Shown here one piece after another: positions 55,679-64,000 of a DNA stretch of 64,000 bases. Where the stretch lies: the NCBI GenBank assembly GCA_020466095.1, contig CM035807.1:33423184-33487183 (forward strand). The letters are read 5' to 3'. The notes beneath the pieces are model-generated. The model was not told the origin of the DNA. It was given only the letters and a program-made list of their open reading frames with translations, and did not search any database. This stretch comes from Chlorops oryzae (Eukaryota > Arthropoda > Insecta > Diptera > Chloropidae). Made by a program: the position numbers and the translations under genes. How positions within the stretch are numbered: position 1 is the first letter of the stretch; every line of letters begins with the position of its first letter.

Positions 55679-55895
55679 CACGCGGAAAAAAAGGGATTGG
55701 ACCCCTTGGACAGGGCCAAAAGTTTTCTGCTAAAAAGTTACAGTTGCCGTGCCATAACGCCCATGGAGGTAACTGAAACTGTATTTTTTTTATCACAAAG
55801 CTTTAAGTCCTTGTGCAACTTTAAACGCAAAAGGATTTCAATATTTCCTTACTTTTGGCCCTGTCCAAGGGTTCCAATCCCTTTTTTTCCGCGTG
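55679..55895. mobile_element. 217-bp foldback element
   Basis: Inverted ends CACGCGGAAAAAAAGGGATT and GGACAGGGCCAAAAG pair with CTTTTGGCCCTGTCC and CCAATCCCTTTTTTTCCGCG, over about 43 bp with few mismatches. No clear target-site duplication. Confidence 0.7.
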
Positions 55896-55927
55896 ATTTT
55901 TGAAAATAACCGCTAAGCCGGCCCTCA

Positions 55928-57135
55928 AAACAAATAAAAAACAAGTAAGAAAGCTAAAGTCGGTCAAGCCCGACTTTGAAATACCCAGCGTCCCGACATT
56001 ATGAGCGCGGTATGTTTTGCTTCTCTATTTGTGGGCGTGGCAGTGGGAGGGCAACATATATTATTTCCCTACACCTTTCATTCGCCTTGGTGAACCTATG
56101 TTGCGAATTCGAAGCTTCTACGCCTTTTACTTCGGAAGTTACGAAAAATCTTCATTTTTGGGCGTGGCAGTGGGCGGGCCATAAAAAAAATTTTCCTACA
56201 CCTTTCATTCGCCTTGGTGAACCTATGTTGCGAATTTGAAGCTTCTACGCCTTTTACTTCGGAAGTTACGAAAAATCTTTATTTGTGGGCGTGGCAGTGG
56301 GCGGGCCAAAAAAAAATTTTTCCTACACCTTTCATTCGCCTTGGTAATCCTATGTTGCGAATTCGAAGCTTCTACGCCTTTTACTTCGTAAGTTACAAAA
56401 AATCTTCATTTGTGGGCGTGGCAGTGGGCGGGCCACATAAAATTTTTTTCCTACACTTTTCATTCGCCTTGGTGAACCTATGTTGCGAATTTGAAGCTTC
56501 TACGCCTTTTACTTCAAAAGTTACGAAAAATCTTTATTTGTGGGCGTGGCAGTGGGCGGGCCAAAAAAATTTTTGTTCCTACACCTTTTATTTGCCTTGG
56601 TCAACCTATGCTGCGAATTTGAAGCTTCTACGCCTTTTACTGCACAAGTTACGATAATCCCTTCTTTTTGGGCTTATTTGTGGGCGTGGCTCGAGGAGGG
56701 CGGCGTCCATTTTTTTTCCAGGAAATGTCCCTTTTTGTAGTTTACCAGCACACCAAATATCAATAAAATGTGTTGAGTGGTTCGCTAGTTACAGCCATTT
56801 TATTGAAAACACATTATATTCATTTGTGGGCGTGGCAGTGGGCGGATGTCTTCCATTTTTACTTAGGATCATACTCGGATCCCGATATACCTGTGTGCCA
56901 AATTTCGACTTGATTGGTCCAGCCGTTTCGGAGGAGATCCGACCACGGACGGACGGACAGACGGACGGACGGACAGACGGACAGACGGACGGACGGACAG
57001 ACGGACATTTTTAAATCGATTCAGTTTTTGATCCTGATCATTTCTATATATATTTTGCTATATCTCCGGAGCTTAATTCTCCCTGTTACAAGATTCGCAC
57101 AAAACTAATATACCCCGCTTACGCTGGGTATAGTT
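55928..57135 (-). repeat. GTCCG/GGGCGTGGC dispersed repeat, uninterrupted copy
   Basis: Starts AACAAGTAAGAAAGCTAAAG with a hairpin (AAGTCGG/CCCGACTT) and ATACCCAGCGTC. It then has about five tandem units of roughly 127 bp (GGCGTGGCAG at 56161, 56288, 56415, 56546), a GACGGACGGACAG tract at 56940-57005, and ends ACCCCGCTTACGCTGGGTAT. It is the reverse orientation of the copy at 19.4-21.3 kb and shows that copy's mariner-free site (AATCGATTCAGTTTTTGATC). Frames of 147 codons inside are repeats of the same out-of-context peptide, not a gene. Confidence 0.8.
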
Positions 57136-57229
57136 AAGAAAGATTAACAAATACCTAAAAATTATTTTTCATTTTTAAATGCGTGACGCTATAGAAATTT
57201 TTTGTGGTGCTATTACCGTTTCTCTGACG

Positions 57230-57790
57230 GACATTACGCCCAAATAATTTTGGTCTTATGTCCGAGAAAATTGTGGCGTTATGTCCTTCTTGTTTTCAGA
57301 CATAAGGCCAAACCCAATTTTGGGCCTTAAGTCCGCCATAGCCTAGGACTTAAGGCCCGTGGGCCTTCAGTCCATGGGCGTTATGTCACGGCACCGCCTA
57401 GCACACCTATAAAAACTTTTTGAAATCTAATCGTTGACTTAAATATGCTCAAATTCTAAACTTAATTCAAATATTTCGAAAAAGTTAGTTTTTGGGGCAG
57501 TTTTGGGATCTGTTTGACAGACCCTAGTACTTGAGCTTCCCTTAAAATCGCATCCATTCTTGTTCTACTTATGTCCCTGGCAGCACGCATACCAAATTTC
57601 GCCAAGATAGCTCAACTTCTTCGATAAGAAAACTGTAAACGTACAGACGACGGACACAGCTAAATTGAATCTACTGTGACGCTGATCGTTTTTATATACA
57701 TATTATATGGTTTATCTCGACTGGTTCTGGCTGTTACAAACGTACCCACAACTTCAATATACCCCCGACATAGAAGTGCGCCGGGTATAA
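57230..57790. repeat. TTATGTCCG cluster and a diverged relative of the GTCCG repeat
   Basis: 57236-57400 is rich in TTATGTCCG, GCCTTAAGTCC and GGGCGTTATGTC words. 57580-57790 has CATACCAAATTTCGCCAAGA, GTACAGACGACGGACAC, ATCGTTTTTATATA and GCGCCGGGTATAA, the same order of motifs as the GTCCG repeat ends but diverged. Confidence 0.5.
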
Positions 57791-58720
57791 TTATGAATTA
57801 TGAATCTCGGTATTGCTCTTAATGTTAATTTTCGTGAAGTATGGATTGACCAAATGGTGTGTAAAGTTTTTTTCCTTTCCTTTAATTGACAATTTTACGT
57901 TTACTGGCGTTGTAATTGCCGTAATCGGATTGGGCCCTTGCAAAAAAATGAAATCAATATTTTTCGGGTTTGAATCGTTAGCCACACTTTGTCTCCTATT
58001 TGAAATTTTCTGCTTTTTGCACCTTTATCGTAAGTATCGTTTGGATTTTTCCTTGGCTAATTTTTAATTCTCTCGTACTAATTGATGAGTCCTCTAGATT
58101 TGATATTGATATTTTTGGAGTAGTCGTCTGAATTGAAAAGAGGCTCCGGTTTTCTATTTAAGTTTACTAGTACCTCTCATTCAAATCCAAAAAGTGTTCC
58201 TTGAGGGGTTTGTTTTGTTGCAAAATGCACACTGTTGTTGTGAACGTGCATTGCATGATAAAGCCATTGATCCCAGATACTGTCGTCTTCTATGGCACAA
58301 TTTCTGAGGATTTTCACCAAAGGACGGTGATTCTTAATGCCCAAAAGTTTTCGTGCCTTTTTGAATATTTGTGATGTGAAAGTGGTACCGTTATCAGTGA
58401 CTGAAATTCTAAGAATGCAGAATCTTGATATTACTTCATTAAAAAATGCTTTGGCCACTGTAGTTGCTTCTCAATTTGGTATCGCTGTACATATAAAGTA
58501 TTTTGCAAAGTATTCTTTTACTGTTAATACGGACTTATTTGCACTTGTCGTTTCTGGTAGTGGCCCTATTATGTCCATAAAAATTTGTCCAACGGTGCAT
58601 GCGCGGTATCGTGTATTACCTGCAATTTTTTATATAATCCCGACTTTCTCTCTGCATGCAGTTTCTCTTGTACCGAGGTCGGTTGCGGAAGTGTGTGTTT
58701 TCGCTCCTCTATGTCCTCCC
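57791..58720 (-). pseudogene. Gypsy-type LTR retrotransposon integrase relic
   Basis: Part of the pol gene of an LTR retroelement, read on the minus strand. It comprises the integrase catalytic core (AKAFFNEVISRF, ISVTDNGTTFTSQIFKKARK with the DNG Asp) at 58458-58177, weaker upstream sequence to about 58720, and a C-terminal part at 57985-57791 (FLQGPNPITAI, KLSIKGKEKNFTHHLVNPYF) matching the GPY/F-type end. Stops and frameshifts are frequent and no LTRs, protease or RT were seen. Plus-strand frames over the same DNA (58337-58885) are antisense shadows. Confidence 0.7.
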
Positions 58721-60220
58721 AGGGGTCATTCATTAAAATTTCTAAGGACCTCCTTGATGTCCTTTATATTGTTGGGATACGGGGTGTCCGTTTTTCGCCG
58801 TAGCCGTAGCCGCTATGGGGACGAGCCTTTCAACCCGATTCAACAAAAACTTATTTTTTTGGTTCGACAGTTCAAGCTCCTCTGAAGTCGGATCAGTTTT
58901 GGGTTCGATCGCTTCGCAAAACAGCGCGCGTCCGCTCAGTGAAAAAAGAAGAAAGAAAGAAAAAAAATATAAACTACAACTTGCAGTACCTAAACGAAAA
59001 ATCATTTAAAAAACCAAAAATTGAGATCCAAAGTAAATAATTTAAAAATTGATTTTAATAAAAAGAAAGTCAGAAACTTTGTTTGAAAAAAAAAACAAAA
59101 ACAAAAAGCAAAATTCAAATCAATTAATCGCGTCGCGCAAGCCGCTGGCATTCAAAAACAAAACTTCCATCCTACGTCCTCATCAACATAAACAGGTACG
59201 TCTGGTACTTTGGTGTCCCTGATACCAACATTTGGCGATCCTGCCAGGAGCCTGGAATCAGTTTCTGGTGGACCAATCCTTGTGGAAAGGTGAAAAAAAT
59301 CCGCCACGTGAGGATCCACGCCTCCGACCTTAATTCGCCTGTTGCAGTTTCAAGGGCATCGACTACGATCAAAACGCGTGCAGTGTATCATGCAATAGAA
59401 GCGTGGACCAACCCCTTTCCCTAGACTGCAGTATTTTATAGTGCTAGCGTACCCGTTTGCTATTCGGCGTGAACAAATTTCAAACGAAGAAGACACGATG
59501 TCCATATATCAAGTGCCTTGGTGTTCATGCGAGTGAATGCAAGAATGTCGATACATATGACTGCGCAACATGGCTGTGCATCTTCCTTTATTCGATTTTT
59601 CAAACTAATTTTAATAGTCGTATGTGTGCACACGCGAAAACAGCTGTTTTCGTTTAAAAATAAAAATTGCGCGAAATGTGGAATCGGCAAAGGTTAATAT
59701 AATTTGCTTTTTAATTAATTGATAATTTTAAAACAAAGGAATTATCGACATGACATATATGTGTCGTATGAGTGCAAAAAAGACAATGCATGTTCGAAAC
59801 CCATTTGACAGGAATACGGAATGAAATTTGACAGGTCATATTGCTCGATACATATTGTGTGAGAGCACCTTAAGTAAATTTTGTTTTGACATATCTTCTT
59901 TTATGGGTATTTTAGAAATTTTTTTATTTTAAAAATTATCTTGTCATTTCAATTATGTCCGTGGTTAGTTAAAAAATTTAAATCCATTTTTGAAAATTAT
60001 CATGTCAATTCAACCTGAAACATAGTTGATTCAAAAGGAAAATCTTTATTTTTTTTCAACAAGAATATTAATACAAATATTCCTTGTGGAAGCCGTTTTG
60101 TATGTTTTTTTCTTTTGATTTAACCAGTTTTCTGGTTGATTTTTTCTCTGTGTATGTAAAGTTTACCATTTTAATGGGGATGAGAGCGTGTAAAAATGGT
60201 CCAAAATGTAAAAAAATGGA
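58721..60220. other. No gene recognised
   Basis: AT-rich, with a GC-richer block at 59170-59430. A 17-bp stretch at 59233-59249 (TGGCGATCCTGCCAGGA) has the look of a tRNA primer-binding site, but there is no LTR end before it. The remaining frames are unsupported. Confidence 0.3.
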
Positions 60221-61160
60221 CACAATGCAATACTCGACTCAGCGCGTCAGACATTGATACAGTAAACGCGCTTTTATGTTCCTGATAACCAATATATAAT
60301 ATATTAATCTGACGTGTAATTGGAGGTGGTTGGCCATAAATAGAGGTGGAAAAAAAAGAGCGTGTCAGATATTCACAGTGAATGTAAAGTGGACTCCTTA
60401 AAGTGTCCTATTTCAATGACTGACGTTTTGGAGTTGCCAAAGCTCAGGAATGATTTTTGAAAATGTAAAAAAAAAGTACCTTGAGATACTCGAGCGCGTC
60501 AGATTTTTATGCAGAGGGATCATCCAGATGTCTAAGTCGCCCTGAATGAATAATCTGACAATTTACATGGAGGCGTATTGTTAATCCGACAATTTTTAAG
60601 AGACCAAATTTTTTGTTAGTTTCTTTTAAAATTAGATATAACAAACACAATCTATATAAAATTTATTTATAAGGAGAGAGAAAAAAGAGAGAGAAAAAAC
60701 AGGAATCGAAAAGGATTCCCGATTCACAGTTTTTCAGTTTTATTTTACGTCTTTATGGACACGGAATACAAATTTTTCCTACTTTGCGCCACGAAAAACG
60801 TCAGATTAAATGTTTTTCGTGATTCTTAAAGGATTTCCTTCAAAATAAAAAAACTAATCGCGCTCGAGTATTTCGAGTTAAAGTTTTTTTTCTTGCATCT
60901 TTGGTACTCACCTCTTTCCCTACGCCACGCTCAAATTGTCAGAGAATTGAAATATACACTTTTTAGCATCTACTTAACTTACCTTCTTTTCTTAATCTGA
61001 CGCGCTCGAGTTTTTCAGAGGATCGATTTTTTTTTACTAATCTGATGGGCTGCCCTCAACGTGCACCCCAATATTGAGCGCTCATACTTATATGGTGGGG
61101 CCATATAACAGGGTGCAAGCTTTCTCCCCATATTATTTTCTGACACGCTCAGTTACTACA
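60221..61160. repeat. Cluster of GCGCGTCAGATT motifs in both orientations
   Basis: The word GCGTCAGA or its complement TCTGACGC, or a close variant, occurs about ten times: 60242, 60306, 60358, 60492, 60552, 60799, 60994, 61040 and 61139 among others. The best pair is CTCGAGCGCGTCAGAT (60489) and ATCTGACGCGCTCGAG (60995), exact reverse complements about 500 bp apart. No coding frame. It could be the motif-rich end of a DNA transposon, but I cannot place ends. Confidence 0.55.
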
Positions 61161-61980
61161 AAAATCCCCTCTTGGGCTCCCCTACTATATTGAAAGGGCC
61201 ATTTTCATTACCGCTATGAAAAAATTTTCCACTGCTGGAGTTCGATCTCTTCCTTTCAAATTGGATTTTTATATTTTTGAAAAGATCAAGAAAATAATAT
61301 TTGAATTTAAAGCAATAAAAACAGTCGAAAAGAAAATGGGGTCAAGTTTGAAAATAGTTCTGCGAAAATGAAAAATTGTCAAGTTCAATTTGGACAGTCG
61401 AAATAAAGGTAGCGCAGGTAGGGAATACTTCCATGTTTTTGTTTTCTTTTCAGGAAGACCAAAGATGGGGTTTCGCTCTGAATGCTAGATGTTATGTTAG
61501 GAAACTCAATTGAAAGCGTTCAAGTTTCTAAATTTAGTTTGGGTTTCCACACTAGTTAGAGGGGAAAATGCTTGGGGGAAAAATTAAGAGAAAATGGAGA
61601 TATCCACATTAAATAAAATACACACAAAAACTATAATTAAACAAAATTTAACATTTCATTTTACATTAATTTCAAAAAAGGATAGAATTTTTAAATAATT
61701 AGTCGTAAAAAATTATAATAATTAATATAAATAAAAAAAATCAATATGTTTTAAACCATTCTTGAAAAAAATTAATCGGTAGATTAATACTTATAAAGAA
61801 ACAAAAATATATCAACAAACAGTGGTAGAATAATATATTTTGAGCATTTGTATTGATTTGAATAGAAAAGTATCCTGGCGATAAATTTAAACATTAATCA
61901 CAAGTTCGGAAATTTTAAAACTCAAAAATGTTCGAAGTTTCCAAAATTATGAAAGTTAGTTCGATTAATATAAAATAACA
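61161..61980. other. AT-rich, no gene recognised
   Basis: Very AT-rich from 61600 onwards. No frame, repeat or ends that I can support. Confidence 0.3.
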
Positions 61981-62084
61981 AAATTAAATTGAAATTAAAA
62001 ATTCCAAAATCAAGCCCAAATAAAGCCAAAATGGGCCAAAATAAAAAAAAAAAATTTCAAAAAACGAGCCCGTAGCACTTTCGA

Positions 62085-62115
<31 letters not shown>

Positions 62116-62119
62116 TCCC
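61980..62119. repeat. Second copy of the GGGCCC repeat, broken at its TAA microsatellite
   Basis: Contains AAATCAAGCCCAAATAAAGC, ACGAGCCCGTAGCACTTTCG and then an ATT microsatellite. It matches 6183-6300 in reverse complement, but the repeat stops at the microsatellite, where the LINE's 3' end begins. Confidence 0.75.
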
Positions 62120-64000
62120 TTATCCCTCCCCCACCCTCGGATCACACCCCACTCTCCCCCCCCCCCCCCCCCCCGCATACGCGCATTTACACCGAGCACG
62201 ACGGCAGGTATAGACTGCAGTCGTATCGGCACTTTTAATTTTATTTTTAGTTATGGTTTTGGTCCGTCATTATTATTATGGTCACTTCTGTCCGTTTCCG
62301 TCAAGTCTGCTATTATGGCTGTGATCTTTCCGTCATTTTAGATTAAGGAAGCTTCTAACAATGTTGGTCGTCTTTAATATCACTGCCTTTTGTATTTCAG
62401 TGTGATATTGCTTTCTTATTCCTATTTCATCCAAATTTTTAATGAATGTTTTGTGCAGTATTCCTGTTGCTGACACCACAAACGGTATAGTTTTGACTAT
62501 GTCTGACTCCATATCCTTTTAATCTCTTCACATAAGGGCAGATATTTCTCAATTTTTTCAATATACTTTCTGTGTATATTTGAATCACTTGGACTGATAT
62601 TTCCAGGAAATATGTATTCCTCTTTCCTTTGTCCTGTATCACTATATCTGGCCGATTGTTTGTTATTTCTCTGTCTGTAAATATTGGTCTGTTCCAATAA
62701 ATCAGATAGTTTTCATCTTCCATTACACTCCCTGGTGTATATTTATAGTATGGGTCTACTATATTAGTCCTCATTCGTGTTTGAACCAGCTCTCGGTGGA
62801 TTATCCTTCCTACAAGATCATGTCTCTCCGTGTATTGTGTTCCTGTTATAATCGGGCAGCCATTAGTTATATGTTCAATTGTTTCTTTATATGTATTACA
62901 TTTGCGACATAGATCAGATGTAACATTCCGATCCTTTATTATATATTTCAGGTAATTCCTAGTACATATGACTTGGTCTTGTATGGCTACCATGAACCCT
63001 TCTGTCTCTGGTTGTAAAAGCCCTTTCTTAAGCCATGAGTTGGAGTTAGATGTATCTATGTTCTCGTCTTGTAGTAGGTTTGGGTATTTACCATGTAGCT
63101 GTTTTTGCATCCACTCTGTTCTTTTTTGTTGATTTGTCTTGTACGAATATGTCGTACTATTATCCGCTAGGTTCAATGGTGAGTGCTTTTTATCAGCTTT
63201 AACTATTGCATTGTGGAGTGGTGAGCTTTGATCATAGAAATATATTCTGAGATTGTTCTTTTGTTTTGAATGTAGTTGTTTTATGTCAACTAATCCTCTT
63301 CCCCTTCTTTTCGTGGGATGGTCATTCTTTCTTTGCACGCATTTGGGTGATGCATACGGTGCTTGGTCATCTGGGCACGTGTCATTATTTCAATATTGTC
63401 AAGATCTGTTTCGGACCATTTAATTACTCCAAATGAATATGTCAATATGGGGATCGCATACGTGTTAATGGGCTTTGTTAAGTTTTTCGAGTTTAGGTAT
63501 GTTTTTAGTATTGCTATCAAGCGCGTCCTATACTCTCTTATAAATTGTCTCTTTATTGTTGGTGTGTCTATTCGAGTACTCTGTTGTAGTCCTAAGTATT
63601 TGTACGTCTCCCTTTTTCTAAGTAAGTTAAATATCTCCGTTAAGTTCAAAGTTTTCTTGGTCTGTCCATTTCCGTTTATAATGTGTTGCGTCCTACACTT
63701 TTCAATCCCAAACTCCATTCTTATGTCAGTTGTTACTTTCTCCACCATTTTAAGTAAACTCTGTAATTGTTCTTTAGTTCCTGCGTATAGTTTTATATCA
63801 TCCATATAAAGAAGGTGGTTGATTTTGTGTAGTGTCTGCCTGTTATCTTTTATAGAGTAGCCATGTTCCGAACTCCTTAGCGCATTTGACAGTGGGTTAA
63901 TGGCAACGCAGAACCATAGTGCACTCATGGAGTCTCCCTGAAAGATTCCTCTTTTTATTTGTATGCTTTCCGATCTAATAGTATCATTCCTTGTCGCAAG
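62088..64000 (-). mobile_element. R4/Dong-like LINE (restriction-like endonuclease type), 3' part
   Basis: Minus-strand non-LTR retrotransposon cut by the window end. It carries RT motifs, a C-terminal CCHC and a restriction-like endonuclease, and its 3' end runs into a TAA microsatellite (ATT on the plus strand, 62088-62116). A C-homopolymer of about 16 lies at 62159-62174 in the 3' region. Dong-type elements are known to insert in TAA repeats, which fits. Confidence 0.78.
62439..64000 (-). pseudogene. LINE ORF: RT, CCHC and PD-(D/E)XK endonuclease, one frameshift
   Basis: The frame is open from the window edge (IQIKRGIFQGDSMSALWFCV, an RT motif) through INHLLYMDDIKLYA (YxDD active site), FGIEKCRTQHI and YKYLGLQQS to RMTIPR at about 63310. 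A single base shift leads to KRRGRGLVDIKQLHSKQKNN, the zinc motif CRKCNTYKETIEHITNGC (CX2CX8HX4C), and NNRPDIVIQDK with FLEISV, the PD..E pattern of the restriction-like endonuclease used by R2/R4/Dong-type LINEs to nick DNA. Stop at 62439. The N-terminal part is outside the window. Apart from the frameshift, the 470 residues seen are free of stops. Confidence 0.82.

Noticed and set aside
56214..56657. 147-codon frame with repeated peptides
   Set aside because: It is the translation of the 127-bp tandem units of the GTCCG repeat; the same peptide recurs only because the DNA does.
58337..58885. 182-codon plus-strand frame
   Set aside because: It is antisense to the Gypsy-type integrase relic, whose VTDNGTTFTSQIF motif on the minus strand explains the sequence; the plus frame has no domain.
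59233..59249. Possible tRNA primer-binding site (TGGCGATCCTGCCAGGA)
   Set aside because: No LTR ending in CA precedes it, no gag follows, and the nearby integrase relic is on the opposite strand.
62159..62174. C homopolymer as a regulatory element
   Set aside because: It lies in the LINE 3' region beside a microsatellite; length in assemblies is unreliable and there is no other support.

Overview
This window looks like a repeat-dominated stretch of an insect genome, most likely a dipteran. The evidence is a Himar1-type mariner, jockey, LOA and REL-endonuclease LINEs, PIF/Harbinger, piggyBac, hAT, MULE and tnp2-like DNA transposons, AT-rich intergenic DNA and short phase-consistent introns. 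There are three runs of exactly 100 N (21353-21452, 39957-40056, 55406-55505), so this is a scaffold with placeholder gaps. I see no clear single-copy host gene, tRNA, rRNA or CRISPR array. All family names below come from motif recognition by eye.

Layout. 0-7 kb: a three-exon, apparently intact HARBI1-like nuclease gene (475-1929, minus) with a MITE in its second intron; a mosaic of apparent host-gene fragments (apyrase/CANT1-like and EXD2-like); a 391-bp Harbinger-type MITE; a GGGCCC-rich degenerate repeat; a second Harbinger 5' fragment. 10-17 kb: a non-autonomous hAT element (8-bp duplication GTTGAAAG) holding a nearly full LOA-type LINE (12-bp duplication CGAACTATTTAG). 16.8-18.1 kb: a 5'-truncated LINE. 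19.4-21.4 kb: a Himar1-type mariner with perfect 27-bp ends, nested in a dispersed GTCCG-rich repeat. 21.5-27.3 kb: a jockey-type LINE inside an uncharacterised transposon gene, the jockey itself carrying a block from another LINE. 30-31.4 kb: piggyBac-like transposase lacking its C-terminus. 34.7-37.5 kb: a Harbinger element with TIRs, a decayed transposase and a Myb/SANT-like partner, plus a MITE in an intron. 38.2-39.9 kb: a fuller copy of the uncharacterised family. 42-55 kb: a second piggyBac relic, a long-inverted-repeat element, a tnp2-like pair of genes, a FLYWCH-MULE-RING gene, and scattered GCCCC-rich arrays. 55-64 kb: 101-bp satellite, the GTCCG repeat again, a Gypsy-type integrase relic, an unexplained cluster of a GCGTCAGA motif, and an R4/Dong-like LINE running off the window end.

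The genes do not form one pathway. The window is a stack of nested insertions, and because many target-site duplications are still exact, the order of insertion can be read. The most unusual observation is at 51757-51952: a GCCCC array sits in a MULE transposase exon between two 11-bp copies of TACCTAAAATG. On the coding strand that duplication contains AG|GT, so splicing from one copy to the other would exactly restore the exon, as expected of an introner-like intron gain.
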